DNA of 64,000 bases from Shimia aestuarii (GCF_900114635.1 NZ_FOTQ01000001.1:868001-932000); one strand, 5' to 3'; counted from the stretch's first letter, positions 1 through 9,335 are shown. A program made the numbers and translations. Notes: generated by a model from the letters alone, not told the origin.

Positions 1-320
1 TCTGGTTCATTTCCGTAAGATCGATGCACACACCACCCGCCGGGGCATTCACGTGTCCTTCCAAGGAAGTTCCCGTACCATAGGCAATCACCGGAACCCT
101 GTGCGCTGCACAGACCTTGACCACATCCGAGACTTCCTCGGTCGAGCGCACGAAAACCACCGCGTCCGGCGCCTGGTTCCTGATCCAGGTCGTCGTGTGC
201 CCGTGTTGTTCGCGCACCGACTGGCCCGATTGGAACTTCTCGCCAAACTGCTGCTTGAGAATACCCAGAGCAGCCGAGATTCCCTCTTCGTTGCGCGGCA
301 AGTCAACAACTTTTCCCATA
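1..320 (-). CDS. FAD-linked oxidase, D-lactate dehydrogenase/GlcD type (N-terminal part)
   Basis: The gene starts at an ATG at 318-320 with a GGAGGAAG ribosome site 3-10 bases upstream and runs off the left edge, so only about 106 residues are visible. The residues PVIAYGTGTSLEGH match the FAD-binding (PCMH-type) fold of flavoproteins that oxidise D-lactate, glycolate or other 2-hydroxy acids and pass electrons to the respiratory chain. A preceding segment with WIRNQAPDAVVF also fits the first strand of that fold. There is no signal peptide. The substrate cannot be told from this fragment; D-lactate dehydrogenase (cytochrome) is the best guess. It may be co-transcribed with ggt, which lies upstream on the same strand. 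Confidence 0.75.
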
Positions 321-376
321 CGCTTCCTCCCCCTCAGCCCCGCGGGCCAATATCATTCGCCAGCACTTAAACAGCC

Positions 377-2146
377 TTATTCACCATAGGCCAGCCCCTC
401 GCGCCGGGGATCGGCTCCGCCAAGCAAATAGCGGCCCACGGAAATTACATGCAGACCCGAATTGAGGTCGCGCTGCGAAACTGAATACCCAAGCTTTTCC
501 AATGGTTCGACAAGATCGGCCTGCTCGACGTCGTAGGCGCCGAACCGGTTGACCAGATGCGGCAATGCCACCGCCTGTTGCGCGTCCAGCCCCCAGTCAA
601 GAACCGCGATAATTGTCTTGGCCACGTAGCCTATGATCCGGCTACCTCCGGGCGAGCCGACGACCAGAACCAGTTTGCCTTGCTTGAGCACGATGGTCGG
701 CGCCATCGAGGATCGGGGCCGCTTGCCCGGAGCAACCTGGTTGGCAACCGGAACCCCATTCACATGCGAGCGAAATGAGAAATCAGTCAGTTCGTTGTTC
801 AACAGGAACCCGCGCACCATCACCCGGCTGCCGAAACCGTTTTCGATGGTGGTCGTCATGCTAAGCGCATTGCCATAGCGATCGACGATCGAAATATGCG
901 ACGTCGACGGAAGCTCTATCGCATCGTCATCCGCCCAGTTCAGCGCATGATCAAACTCGGGTTGCCCCGGTGTGACTTCGGCAAGCGCGGTGTCCCCGGC
1001 CAGAAGCGTGGCGCGCTCGTCCAGATAGGCTTTGGCCAGCAGCCCCTTGACCGGAACCGGGACATAGTCGCTGTCCGCCATGTAGCGCCCGCGATCCGCA
1101 AAAGCCAAGCGTGACGCATCCCCGATAAGGCGCCATGTCTGTGGGTTGTCGGGCCCCATGCCAGCAATATCATACGGTGCCACAAGCCCGAGTATCTGCC
1201 CAACCGTCAGCCCGCCCGACGACGGCGGTCCCATGCCACAGACATCATGCGCGCGATATTCAATACAAACAGCGGGCCGTTGCTTGACCCGGTAAAGCGC
1301 AAGATCAATGGCGCGCAACTGCCCCGGAGACTTGGCGGTCCGCACGGCCGAAACGATGTCTGCCGCGATATCGCCTGTATAGAACGGCTCCGCGCCCTGC
1401 CCCGCCAGCGCCCGCAACGTATCGGCATACGACTTGTTCACCAGCCTGTCGCCGGCCTCGATCGGAGTTCCATTTGGCAGGAAATACGCTGCTGTCGCCG
1501 GATGGCTGGCAAGAAGCGCCGCATCCCGTGCAACGGACATTGCCATGCGCGGCGAAACGGTGAAACCATCCTCGGCCAATGTGATCGCCGAGCGGAACAG
1601 GTCCGGCCACTGCGCGCGCCCCCATCGCCGATGCGCCTCTTCCAACAACATCGGCGTGCCCGGCACACCAACACTGCGCCCGCCGACAACCGCGTCAAAG
1701 AACTTCAATGGTTGCCCGGCTTCGTCTTGAAACAGGCGCGGCGTTGCAGAGAGCGGCGCCGTTTCCCGCCCATCCAGCGTTGTTACCTCACCTGATTGCG
1801 CATCGTACCAGACCAGAAAGGCCCCCCCTCCCAGACCCGAGCTTTGCGGTTCCACCAGTCCGAGAACCGCCTGAACGGCCACCATCGCGTCCGCCGCCGT
1901 GCCCCCTTCGCGCAGGATGTCGGACCCCGCCCGCACGGCCAAAGGATGCGCGGCGACGACCATCCATTCCGGGGCAACAACCGGGGCCCCGGCGGTCTTG
2001 GCCTCAAGCGAGGCCTGCAATTGCGCCGGAACAATCCCCCCGAGTTCGGTCGCCTTTTCGGGCGCGACGGCATCGGCGGTCTCTTGCGCCATGCCCGGCA
2101 CCGCCAGCGCAGAGCCCAGCGCCAGGGCCAACAACCACTGTTTCAT
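377..2146 (-). CDS. ggt: gamma-glutamyltransferase
   Basis: Periplasmic N-terminal-nucleophile enzyme of 589 aa that cleaves gamma-glutamyl bonds of glutathione and related compounds. A signal peptide (MKQWLLALALGSALAVPGMAQ) heads the protein. The large-subunit region carries GLGGGAFLVWYD and the DGRETAP motif near residues 105-130. The autocleavage site and catalytic threonine lie in LPSTSHISIVD near residue 415, followed by TTTIENGFGS and the oxyanion motif GSPGGSRI. Length and order of motifs match the family. A GGAGAGGGG ribosome site precedes the ATG. The genes thpR and the 2-hydroxyacid dehydrogenase lie upstream on the same strand, but nothing functional links them clearly. It probably recovers glutamate and cysteinyl-glycine outside the cytoplasm. 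Confidence 0.95.
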   Translation of the reverse strand: MKQWLLALALGSALAVPGMAQETADAVAPEKATELGGIVPAQLQASLEAKTAGAPVVAPEWMVVAAHPLAVRAGSDILREGGTAADAMVAVQAVLGLVEPQSSGLGGGAFLVWYDAQSGEVTTLDGRETAPLSATPRLFQDEAGQPLKFFDAVVGGRSVGVPGTPMLLEEAHRRWGRAQWPDLFRSAITLAEDGFTVSPRMAMSVARDAALLASHPATAAYFLPNGTPIEAGDRLVNKSYADTLRALAGQGAEPFYTGDIAADIVSAVRTAKSPGQLRAIDLALYRVKQRPAVCIEYRAHDVCGMGPPSSGGLTVGQILGLVAPYDIAGMGPDNPQTWRLIGDASRLAFADRGRYMADSDYVPVPVKGLLAKAYLDERATLLAGDTALAEVTPGQPEFDHALNWADDDAIELPSTSHISIVDRYGNALSMTTTIENGFGSRVMVRGFLLNNELTDFSFRSHVNGVPVANQVAPGKRPRSSMAPTIVLKQGKLVLVVGSPGGSRIIGYVAKTIIAVLDWGLDAQQAVALPHLVNRFGAYDVEQADLVEPLEKLGYSVSQRDLNSGLHVISVGRYLLGGADPRREGLAYGE

Positions 2147-2188
2147 GCGAATCCCCTCTCCGAAAATACACTCCGGAAGAAGCTTAGG

Positions 2189-2752
2189 TCAGCGACCGGG
2201 AATGAACAAACCCGCCAAGGGATAGGTCGCCATTGGTTGGTGAATGGCCCGCTCGGGGGTCAGGATCGATTCGAACAGGCTGAAATGGCTGACGGCACAA
2301 TTCGGCAGGGCCCAATCCCCCATGCCTTCAAGGAAAGCACCCAACCGCGCCATTTCCTGTGCGCCCAGCCCGCCTCCGAACCGGGATATCGTGACATGCG
2401 GGTGAAACCTGCGCCGTTCGGGCATGATGCCGACGCGACGCGCGGCACTGCGCACGGCATCGTGCAACGCAATCAACGCCGGGTCAGGGTACGCACGCAG
2501 GCACAAGACCTTCGCACGCCGCCCGCCCAACACTTCCAACCCCGCAAGTTTCAGGGAAAACCCCGGCAACGAAATCTCGGCAAGGGCCTCGTGCAGTTCT
2601 TCCAGCACCGCGACCGGCTGCTCCCCGAGAAACGCAAGCGTCAGGTGCAGGTTGTCGACCGGAGTTGCCCGCCCCACCGGTACGCGCGCCTGCAGCGCCG
2701 CGATCTCCGCGCCCGTGGGGTCGCTCAGATCGATGGCCACAAAAGCGCGCAT
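2189..2752 (-). CDS. thpR: RNA 2',3'-cyclic phosphodiesterase
   Basis: Small cytoplasmic protein of 187 aa of the 2H phosphoesterase superfamily (formerly 2'-5' RNA ligase, LigT). The two hallmark H-x-T motifs are visible: HLTLAFLG near residue 37 and HPHVTISRFG near residue 124. The family opens 2',3'-cyclic phosphates on RNA ends; its physiological role is poorly defined. It ends about 40 bases before the start of ggt and begins 17 bases after the 2-hydroxyacid dehydrogenase stop, so the three minus-strand genes could share a transcript. Confidence 0.9.
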   Translation of the reverse strand: MRAFVAIDLSDPTGAEIAALQARVPVGRATPVDNLHLTLAFLGEQPVAVLEELHEALAEISLPGFSLKLAGLEVLGGRRAKVLCLRAYPDPALIALHDAVRSAARRVGIMPERRRFHPHVTISRFGGGLGAQEMARLGAFLEGMGDWALPNCAVSHFSLFESILTPERAIHQPMATYPLAGLFIPGR

Positions 2753-2769
2753 CGCCCCAACCAGTGGGG

Positions 2770-3756
2770 TCAGAGCATGGCCGGAACCACGAGATCCGGC
2801 GGACGGTGACCGTCGTCAAAGGTCTTGATGTTGATGATGACTTTCTCGCCCATCTCGATCCGGCCTTCGATCGTCGCCGAACTGATATGGGGCAACATCA
2901 CCACATTGGGCATCTCGCGCAGATCGGGATTGACCTCGTTACCGTGTTCGTAGACGTCCAACCCTGCCCCGGCGAGTTCTCCTGCCTTGAGCATCCGCAC
3001 CATGGCGTTCTCATCGATCACTTCGCCGCGCGAGGTGTTCACGATCACCGCACCGGGTTTCATCAGCTTGAGACGGCGCGCATTCAACAGGTGAAAGGTT
3101 GACGGCGTATGCGGGCAGTTGACCGACACCACGTCCATCCGGGCCAGCATCTGATCGAGGCTTTCCCAATAGGTAGCGTCGTGTTTCTCTTCGATCTCGG
3201 GACGCAGGCGGCGACGATTGTGATAATGAATCTGCATCCCGAACGCCTGTGCGCGCCGCGCCACAGCCGTGCCGATCCGGCCCATGCCCAGAATGCCAAG
3301 CCGTTTGCCGCTGATGCGACCTCCCAAAAGCGCGGTCGGTGCCCAGCCATCCCAGGTTCCGCTATGCATTCGCTGCAAACCTTCCGGGATACGCCGCGTG
3401 ACCCCCAGAATCAGCGCCAGCGCCATATCCGCCGTGTCATCGGCCGACACACCTGGCGTGTTTGACACCAGCACACCGCGCTGACGCGCCGTGGCCACGT
3501 CAATGTGATCAACACCGGCGCCATAGTTGGCGATCAGCTTCAAACGGTCCCCGGCCTGCGCAATCAGGGACCTGTCGATTTTGTCAGACAGCGTCGGCAC
3601 CAGCACGTCGGCGTCCTTCATCGCCGCGACAAGTTCCTCGCGCGACATCGGCGTGTCGTCATCTCGTAACTTGACGTCAAACAACTCGGACAGTCTTGTC
3701 TCCACGGCTTCGGGCAAGCGTCGCGTAACGACAACACTTAGACGTTGCTTTGGCAT
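2770..3756 (-). CDS. D-isomer-specific 2-hydroxyacid dehydrogenase (glyoxylate/hydroxypyruvate reductase type)
   Basis: NAD(P)-dependent enzyme of 328 aa. The Rossmann motif GILGMGRIGTAVARRA lies mid-protein; the family's catalytic Arg, Glu and His appear in NTSRGEVIDE, YEHGNEVNP and MLPHISSAT. The N-terminal catalytic domain (residues 1-105 or so) is complete and the length is normal. Members interconvert 2-keto acids such as glyoxylate, hydroxypyruvate or phenylpyruvate with D-2-hydroxy acids; the substrate cannot be fixed from sequence. The gene is divergent from the SH3-domain gene across a 116-base intergenic region that must hold both promoters. Confidence 0.88.
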   Translation of the reverse strand: MPKQRLSVVVTRRLPEAVETRLSELFDVKLRDDDTPMSREELVAAMKDADVLVPTLSDKIDRSLIAQAGDRLKLIANYGAGVDHIDVATARQRGVLVSNTPGVSADDTADMALALILGVTRRIPEGLQRMHSGTWDGWAPTALLGGRISGKRLGILGMGRIGTAVARRAQAFGMQIHYHNRRRLRPEIEEKHDATYWESLDQMLARMDVVSVNCPHTPSTFHLLNARRLKLMKPGAVIVNTSRGEVIDENAMVRMLKAGELAGAGLDVYEHGNEVNPDLREMPNVVMLPHISSATIEGRIEMGEKVIINIKTFDDGHRPPDLVVPAML

Positions 3757-3872
3757 TCAGGGCCTCCCAGTGCTTTGCAATTCGGTGCGTTGCTGCCACA
3801 GTGCAACACACACCGACGGGGCACAAGAACCCGCGAAGAAATCAGAGCAGAAAATCAGGCAAGATACTCGTC

Positions 3873-4376
3873 ATGGGGAGAAAAACGCTTTTTTGCATCG
3901 TGGCGGCCGGGGTGCTGGCCGTGGCCGGGGCCGTGGTTGCCGAAACCGCGCGCGGTCCGGTGACGAACCTGCCTTTGCCGCGCTTCGTGTCGCTCAAGGC
4001 GTCCAAGGCCAACGTCAGGCGTGGCCCGTCGCTTACCCATCGAATCGACTGGGTGTTCAAGCGCAAGAACATGCCTTTGGAGATTACCGCAGAATACGGG
4101 CATTGGCGCCGCGTGCGCGACATCGAAGGGGCCGGCGGATGGGTGCATTACTCGCTCCTGTCCGGCGCGCGCACCGTAATCGTCGAGCACGACATGCTGC
4201 CGCTGGCGATGCGCCCCGAAGCCAACACGCCCGCAGTGGCGCATCTCGAACTCGGGGTGGTGGCACGACTTGGCGAATGCGGCCCCGACTGGTGCTATCT
4301 CAATGCCGCCGGATACAAGGGCTGGGCGCAAAAAGCCCATCTCTGGGGTGTAACTCCGGACGAGCTGCGCGACTGA
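3873..4376 (+). CDS. SH3-domain protein, exported
   Basis: The ATG at 3873 gives a 167-aa protein with a signal peptide (MGRKTLFCIVAAGVLAVAGAVVAET), which is why I prefer it to an upstream in-frame ATG at 3750 that would bury the signal. The mature part carries a bacterial SH3 fold: SLKASKANVRRGPS and WVFKRKNMPLEITAEYGHW are the typical first half, followed by a second SH3-like unit (residues about 95-160) ending in GYKGWAQKAHLWGV. Such proteins are thought to bind peptidoglycan or other periplasmic partners. It is convergent with rpe, their stops being 23 bases apart. No specific function can be given. Confidence 0.82.
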   Translation: MGRKTLFCIVAAGVLAVAGAVVAETARGPVTNLPLPRFVSLKASKANVRRGPSLTHRIDWVFKRKNMPLEITAEYGHWRRVRDIEGAGGWVHYSLLSGARTVIVEHDMLPLAMRPEANTPAVAHLELGVVARLGECGPDWCYLNAAGYKGWAQKAHLWGVTPDELRD

Positions 4377-4399
4377 TCCCGGGATGAAGAGGGCCGCAC

Positions 4400-5089
4400 C
4401 TATTGCGCGGCTTCCGCTGCCGCCCGAAGGGCGCGGATGTTTTCACCGTAGACTTCGGGCGCGTCGACACTGCCGCATTTGAACACAGCTGACCCGGCGA
4501 CGAGCACATCCGCCCCCGCTTCCGCCACGAGCGGCGCTGTTTCCGTCGTCACGCCACCGTCGATCTGGATGTGAATTTCGCGGTCCCCGATCATCTGGCG
4601 CAACCGGCGCGTCTTTTCGACACCGGAATGGATGAACTTCTGCCCACCGAAACCCGGGTTCACGGTCATGATCAGAACCATGTCCACAAGATCCAGCACA
4701 TGCTCGACGCTCTCCAACGGTGTGCCGGGGTTCAGCGATACCCCCGCCTTCACACCTTGCGCTTTGATCGCCTGCACGGTGCGGTGGATATGCGGCCCGG
4801 CTTCGACATGGGCCGTTATCATGTCGGCGCCCGCCTCGGCATAGGCTTCGATATAAGGATCAACAGGCGCAATCATCAGATGTACGTCCATGAAGGTCTT
4901 CACATGCGGACGGAACGCTTTCACGGCGGGCGGCCCAAAAGTCAGGTTGGGAACGAAATGCCCGTCCATCACGTCAACATGCACCCAATCAGCGCCCTGA
5001 TCTTCGATGGCACGAATCTCCTGACCGAAATTGGCGAAATCGGCAGAGAGGATCGACGGGGCGATCTTGATTTTGCGGTCAAAGGACAT
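4400..5089 (-). CDS. rpe: ribulose-phosphate 3-epimerase
   Basis: TIM-barrel enzyme of 229 aa that interconverts ribulose-5-phosphate and xylulose-5-phosphate in the pentose phosphate and Calvin pathways. Visible signatures are [10 protein letters not shown] at the N-terminus, the metal-binding [12 protein letters not shown] with its catalytic Asp, [12 protein letters not shown] and the second catalytic Asp in IQIDGGV. Full family length, good ATG with upstream AAGGAGACT. It stands alone here, divergent from the urease operon across about 335 bases, with no other pentose-phosphate or carbon-fixation genes nearby, so a housekeeping role is most likely. Confidence 0.96.
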   Translation of the reverse strand: MSFDRKIKIAPSILSADFANFGQEIRAIEDQGADWVHVDVMDGHFVPNLTFGPPAVKAFRPHVKTFMDVHLMIAPVDPYIEAYAEAGADMITAHVEAGPHIHRTVQAIKAQGVKAGVSLNPGTPLESVEHVLDLVDMVLIMTVNPGFGGQKFIHSGVEKTRRLRQMIGDREIHIQIDGGVTTETAPLVAEAGADVLVAGSAVFKCGSVDAPEVYGENIRALRAAAEAAQ

Positions 5090-5424
5090 GCGAGTCTCCT
5101 TGCGGTCTGGCGCCGGAATGCTGTTTCAGTTCCGGACCGTCCTCCACAATGGAAAACGGCGTCTTGGGTTCTGCCGGACCGTGGATATGCACCACGATTC
5201 GACCTTTGCCGGGAAAATGGGGAGCGTCTGGCAAAAGTGCAACGTCAATTCCAACACCTTTGCCCGAGACCCTGTTTCAAATCCGCACAGATTTTCACCT
5301 CTTTCACACCGCAAGCCCAAATTTTCACCCGAGGCGGCCGGTAAAGCCCAATAATCCGGCACCCTATCTTCGAACTGTTACAGGCCGCTGCCAAGGTCGC
5401 GACAAGACACGAAGGAGTCCGCTC
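5090..5424. other. non-coding region between rpe and ureD
   Basis: This 335-base divergent region must hold the promoters of rpe (leftwards) and of the urease operon (rightwards). Open frames run through it on both strands but look like ordinary shadows with atypical composition. Two exact copies of ATTTTCACC lie 30 bases apart, and the sequence GGACCGT occurs twice near 5134 and 5189. I see no convincing sigma-54 site or riboswitch. Confidence 0.5.
5291..5329. repeat. paired ATTTTCACC direct repeats upstream of ureD
   Basis: ATTTTCACC occurs at 5291-5299 and again at 5321-5329, an exact 30-base spacing (about three helical turns), with a related CTTTCACACC between them at 5301-5310. Position about 100 bases upstream of the inferred ureD start suggests an activator or repressor site for the urease operon. 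This is inference from spacing only. Confidence 0.35.
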
Positions 5425-6267
5425 ATTCCCGCCCTTGCCCAGATAGCCCCTGCGCCGTTGCCCAATCCGCCGCAGCCCCGCGCCATCGGGTCCGCCCTGA
5501 TCAAGGCCAAACGTCGCGGCGCGCAGACGGTGCTGGACGATTTTCGCCTGTCCGGGTCCTGTCGGGTTCTTTTTCCGCGGCGCCGCGATGCGGTGCTCGA
5601 GGCGGTTCTTCTCAATACTTCGGGTGGTGTCACGGGCGGCGACGTTTTTGAAACCGTTGCGACCGCCGGAGCCGGAACAGCATTGACCCTCACGACCCAG
5701 GCAGCAGAGCGCGCCTATCGCAGCATCGATACCCGTCCCGGTCGCATTCAAACCCGCCTGACGCTCGACGAAGGCGCCCGGATCGACTGGCTTCCGCAGG
5801 AAACCATTCTGTTTGACGGGAGTGCCTTGAGGCGCAGTCTCGATATTCACATGGCACGGGACGCCCGCCTGCTGATGGTCGAGCCGATGATTTTCGGGCG
5901 TACCGCGATGGGCGAGACCCTTCGCAATGCGACCCTGCAGGATCACATCACCGTTTATCAGGGCGACCAGCTGGTATTCGCCGACCGAGTGCGCCTGAGC
6001 GGCGACGTACAGGCCCATCTTGACCGCCCAGCCATCGCAGGAGGCGCGCGCGCCACGGCTGCGGTCCTTCTGGCGGCTCCGAATGCAGAGAGCTACCTTG
6101 ACAAGCTGCGCGGCATGCTCCCCGCCAGCTGTGGTGCCAGCCTGATCCGCGAAGGTCTGCTCTTTGCCCGCCTCCTGGCGCCGGACGGCCATGCGCTGCG
6201 CCAGATCCTGATACCTGTCCTGCGCGCCCTTCGGGGTGCCGACCTTCCCCGAACATGGATGCTCTGA
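5425..6267 (+). CDS. ureD: urease accessory protein UreD
   Basis: UreD is the scaffold on which UreF and UreG assemble to deliver nickel to apo-urease. The typical UreD core begins at [21 protein letters not shown] and continues through [32 protein letters not shown] and [14 protein letters not shown] to a normal C-terminus. The start is uncertain: the frame is open back to an ATG at 5149, but that would add about 90 low-complexity residues absent from the family. In the expected place there is no ATG or GTG. A GAAGGAG ribosome site at 5411-5417 sits 7 bases before an ATT at 5425, which would give 280 aa; a TTG at 5458 would give 269 aa. ureA follows after one base. Confidence 0.88.
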   Translation: MPALAQIAPAPLPNPPQPRAIGSALIKAKRRGAQTVLDDFRLSGSCRVLFPRRRDAVLEAVLLNTSGGVTGGDVFETVATAGAGTALTLTTQAAERAYRSIDTRPGRIQTRLTLDEGARIDWLPQETILFDGSALRRSLDIHMARDARLLMVEPMIFGRTAMGETLRNATLQDHITVYQGDQLVFADRVRLSGDVQAHLDRPAIAGGARATAAVLLAAPNAESYLDKLRGMLPASCGASLIREGLLFARLLAPDGHALRQILIPVLRALRGADLPRTWML

Positions 6268-6268
6268 C

Positions 6269-6571
6269 ATGCAACTGTCCCCCCGAGAAAAGGACAAACT
6301 GCTGATTGCGATGGCTGCGGAAGTGGCGCGCAAACGTCTTGCGCGCGGCGTACGCCTCAATCACCCCGAGGCCATTGCGCTGATTACCGATGCCGTGGTC
6401 GAGGGCGCGCGCGATGGCCGGTCGGTGGCCGATCTGATGCAGGCCGGCGCACACGTAATCACCCGCGAACAATGCATGGAGGGTATCGCCGACATGATCC
6501 CCGAGGTTCAGGTCGAAGCCACTTTTCCCGACGGCACCAAGTTGGTGACCGTCCACGATCCGATACGATGA
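6269..6571 (+). CDS. ureA: urease subunit gamma
   Basis: Smallest structural subunit of urease, 100 aa, exactly the usual length. Starts [20 protein letters not shown] and shows the family segments [45 protein letters not shown] and LVTVHDPI. I chose the ATG at 6269, because an upstream ATG at 6236 lies inside ureD and adds a foreign N-terminus. It assembles with UreB and UreC in the cytoplasm into the nickel enzyme that hydrolyses urea to ammonia and carbamate. Confidence 0.97.
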   Translation: MQLSPREKDKLLIAMAAEVARKRLARGVRLNHPEAIALITDAVVEGARDGRSVADLMQAGAHVITREQCMEGIADMIPEVQVEATFPDGTKLVTVHDPIR

Positions 6572-6588
6572 AAGCACAGGAGACCAAG

Positions 6589-6753
6589 ATGAAATACCTG
6601 ATTGCCCCCGCTGCCGCCCTGTTGACCACCCCCGTACTGGCCCACGAAGGCGCACACCTGCATCCCCACGCCTCAGATCCGGCCTGGGCCCCGATCGTCG
6701 TCGGCACTGTAGCTCTGGCCTGCCTGGCCCGTTTGATCTGGGTTCGGCGATGA
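6589..6753 (+). CDS. small His-rich membrane peptide inside the urease operon
   Basis: A 54-residue protein between ureA and ureB. The ATG at 6589 follows an AGGAG site at 6578-6582; an in-frame ATG at 6568 that overlaps the ureA stop is an alternative. The N-terminus looks like a signal peptide ending at PVLA, followed by [11 protein letters not shown], four histidines in ten residues, and then a hydrophobic segment ([16 protein letters not shown]) ending in two arginines. Its stop overlaps the ureB start by four bases (ATGA), so it is translationally coupled. I do not recognise the family. A periplasmic metal-binding (nickel) role is an inference from the histidines and the context. Confidence 0.75.
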   Translation: MKYLIAPAAALLTTPVLAHEGAHLHPHASDPAWAPIVVGTVALACLARLIWVRR

Positions 6754-7058
6754 TCCCGGGCGAACTCCTGCCCGCAGCAGGGGACCTTGAACTCAATGCA
6801 GGTGCCGAAGTGACAGTTCTCATGGTCGCCAACACAGGCGATCGCCCGGTGCAGGTTGGCAGCCACTACCATTTTGCCGAGACCAATCCCGCACTTGATT
6901 TTGATCGCGACGCGGCCATGGGCAAACGGCTCGACATCGCCGCAGGTACGGCGGTGCGCTTTGAACCGGGCCAGCGCCGCGAAGTCCCGCTCATCCCCCT
7001 GTCGGGGGCACGCAAAGTCTTTGGCTTCAACCAAAAGGTCATGGGTGCGCTCCCCTGA
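6750..7058 (+). CDS. ureB: urease subunit beta
   Basis: Structural subunit of 102 aa. The opening [18 protein letters not shown] and the segments [42 protein letters not shown] and [11 protein letters not shown] are diagnostic for UreB. Start overlaps the stop of the His-rich peptide gene. With UreA and UreC it forms the urease trimer. The separate ureA and ureB genes are the usual arrangement in proteobacteria. Confidence 0.97.
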   Translation: MIPGELLPAAGDLELNAGAEVTVLMVANTGDRPVQVGSHYHFAETNPALDFDRDAAMGKRLDIAAGTAVRFEPGQRREVPLIPLSGARKVFGFNQKVMGALP

Positions 7059-7081
7059 CCCAAATCCTTCAGGAGACTGAA

Positions 7082-7576
7082 ATGACCGAATTTCTGACCA
7101 CTCCCGTAACTGTTTCGCTCACCGGTTATCTATTGGCGTCCCGGCTGATGGAACGCCAGATGCGGTTTACCTATGCCATGGGTCGCGCGCTCCTTGGCGC
7201 GACCGCCGAGCCGGTGCCAACCCCCAAGCCGAAGGCCGTAAAGGCCAAGATCGGACCCCGCCGCAGCACCGCCAGAAAGCCCAAAGCCAAGGCTCCTGTC
7301 GCGCCCAAAGTCGAAAAAACCGCGACGCCAAAACCTGCGCCCAAGCCGGTCACGGGACCGGCAGTGACTTCAAAGGTTGTTGCAAAGACCCCAATTGCAC
7401 CGTCCCCCGCCAAAAGCACGCCCAAAACCAAGGTTGCAGAAAAAGCGAAACCGACGGCCGTCGCCGCAAAAACCTCGAGCGCACCATCTCAAGAAGCGCA
7501 ACCAGCGCCGCGCCGCCGCCCACGCCAGCCATCCAGGCCGCCCGCCATGCCGGGCAAATCATCCGACAACTCCTGA
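7082..7576 (+). CDS. Lys/Ala/Pro-rich protein between ureB and ureC
   Basis: 164 aa, preceded by AGGAGACTGAA just before the ATG at 7082. The first 45 residues look folded ([18 protein letters not shown], then [15 protein letters not shown], an amphipathic helix). From about residue 48 to the end the sequence is a low-complexity tail of KPKA, KPAPKPV and APK units ending in [10 protein letters not shown]. Such tails resemble histone H1-like or phasin-associated proteins and would be strongly basic and disordered. I do not recognise the family and give no function. Its place between two structural genes of urease means it is co-expressed with the enzyme. Confidence 0.72.
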   Translation: MTEFLTTPVTVSLTGYLLASRLMERQMRFTYAMGRALLGATAEPVPTPKPKAVKAKIGPRRSTARKPKAKAPVAPKVEKTATPKPAPKPVTGPAVTSKVVAKTPIAPSPAKSTPKTKVAEKAKPTAVAAKTSSAPSQEAQPAPRRRPRQPSRPPAMPGKSSDNS

Positions 7577-7622
7577 TTCCGAAACGGACCGCCCGCTTCC
7601 CCTTGCTCCAAGAGACCTCCGC

Positions 7623-9335
7623 ATGCCTGCCACCATCTCCCGCTCCGACTATGCCGCCATGTTCGGCCCCACGACCGGCGACAGGCTGCGGCTGGCCGAT
7701 ACCGACCTGATCATCGAGGTCGAACGCGACCTGACCGGCCCCTATGGCGAAGAGGTCAAGTTCGGCGGCGGCAAGGTCATCCGCGACGGCATGGGGCAGG
7801 CCCAGACAACACGTGCCGAGGGGGCCGTCGACACGGTGATCACCAATGCGCTGATCGTGGACCACACCGGCATCTACAAGGCGGATGTGGGCCTCAGGGA
7901 CGGGCGCATCGCCCGGATCGGCAAGGCCGGCAACCCGGATACGCAACCGGGCGTCGACATCATCGTCGGTCCCGGCACCGAGGCCATCGCGGGCGAAGGC
8001 AAAATCCTCACCGCCGGGGGATTTGACAGCCATATCCACTTCATCTGCCCACAACAGATCGAAGACGCGCTGCATTCCGGTCTTACCACCATGCTGGGTG
8101 GCGGCACCGGCCCGGCCCATGGCACCTTGGCGACCACCTGTACACCCGGTCCATGGCACATGGGGCGCATGTTGCAGGCGGCGGACGCGTTCCCGATGAA
8201 TCTCGCCTTTGCCGGAAAAGGCAACGCCTCGCTTCCTGCTGCGCTCGAAGAACAGGTGCTGGGCGGGGCCTGCAGCCTGAAATTGCACGAGGACTGGGGA
8301 ACGACACCTGGCGCGATCGACTGCTGCCTCTCGGTGGCCGACGCCATGGAAGAGCAGGTGATGATCCACACCGACACGCTCAACGAAAGCGGATTTGTCG
8401 AAAACACCGTCGCCGCCATGAAAGGGCGCACGATCCATGCCTTCCACACCGAGGGCGCCGGTGGCGGCCACGCCCCTGACATCATCAGGATTTGCGGCGA
8501 AGAGCATGTCCTGCCCTCTTCGACCAACCCCACACGCCCCTTTACCGTGAACACCGTCGATGAACATCTCGACATGCTCATGGTCTGTCATCATCTCGAC
8601 AAATCCATTCCCGAGGACGTCGCCTTTGCCGAAAGCCGCATCCGCCGCGAAACCATCGCCGCCGAAGACATCCTGCATGACATGGGTGCCTTTTCGATCA
8701 TCGCGTCCGACAGCCAGGCAATGGGCCGGGTGGGTGAAGTCCTCATCCGTACATGGCAAACCGCCGACAAGATGAAGAAACAACGCGGCGCGCTGCCCGA
8801 AGAAACCGGCAACAACGACAATTTCCGCGTGCGCCGTTACATCGCGAAATACACGATAAACCCGGCCATCGCGCATGGGATCGGCCACGAAATCGGCTCT
8901 GTCGAAGAAGGCAAGCGCGCCGACCTCGTTCTCTGGAGCCCCGCCTTCTTTGGTGTGAAACCGGACATGGTGCTTCTGGGCGGAACCATCGCCATGGCCC
9001 AGATGGGCGATCCCAACGCTTCGATCCCCACGCCACAGCCCGTCTATTCCCGCCCCATGTTCGGCGCCTATGGCCGGTCGGTTGAAAACTCCGCCGTAAC
9101 CTTCGTGTCCGAAGCGGCCCAAAGCTCAGGTATCGCCACGACACTGGGCCTCGCCAAGACCACGGTGGCCGTGCGCAACACTCGTGCAATCGGAAAATCC
9201 GCTCTCAAACTCAACGACGCCACGCCGGAAATCGAGGTCAACCCCGAGACCTACGAAGTCCGCGCCAATGGCGAGCTACTCACCTGCCAGCCCGCCGAGG
9301 TGCTGCCCATGGCACAGCGCTACTTCATGTTCTGA
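7623..9335 (+). CDS. ureC: urease subunit alpha (catalytic)
   Basis: Catalytic subunit of 570 aa. All metal-centre residues are present: His137 and His139 in GGFDSHIHF, the carbamylated Lys220 in SLKLHEDWG, His249 in [11 protein letters not shown], His275 in FHTEGAGGG and an Asp near 363 in ASDSQAMGR. The flap and catalytic His sit in MVCHHLD near residue 323. These are shifted by three from the Klebsiella numbering. The ATG at 7623 gives the standard [20 protein letters not shown] start; upstream in-frame sequence belongs to the preceding gene's shadow. A long open antisense frame opposite this gene is a GC-rich artefact. Confidence 0.98.
   Translation: MPATISRSDYAAMFGPTTGDRLRLADTDLIIEVERDLTGPYGEEVKFGGGKVIRDGMGQAQTTRAEGAVDTVITNALIVDHTGIYKADVGLRDGRIARIGKAGNPDTQPGVDIIVGPGTEAIAGEGKILTAGGFDSHIHFICPQQIEDALHSGLTTMLGGGTGPAHGTLATTCTPGPWHMGRMLQAADAFPMNLAFAGKGNASLPAALEEQVLGGACSLKLHEDWGTTPGAIDCCLSVADAMEEQVMIHTDTLNESGFVENTVAAMKGRTIHAFHTEGAGGGHAPDIIRICGEEHVLPSSTNPTRPFTVNTVDEHLDMLMVCHHLDKSIPEDVAFAESRIRRETIAAEDILHDMGAFSIIASDSQAMGRVGEVLIRTWQTADKMKKQRGALPEETGNNDNFRVRRYIAKYTINPAIAHGIGHEIGSVEEGKRADLVLWSPAFFGVKPDMVLLGGTIAMAQMGDPNASIPTPQPVYSRPMFGAYGRSVENSAVTFVSEAAQSSGIATTLGLAKTTVAVRNTRAIGKSALKLNDATPEIEVNPETYEVRANGELLTCQPAEVLPMAQRYFMF

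Noticed and set aside
7350..9122. A 590-codon open frame antisense to ureC
   Set aside because: It is the mirror of a strongly conserved gene in high-GC DNA, has no family resemblance and no ribosome site. The same applies to long antisense frames opposite dctP (11492-12769), dctM (14224-15501), urtA (21976-23622), the M20 peptidase (30780-32336) and nrtCD (44693-46111).
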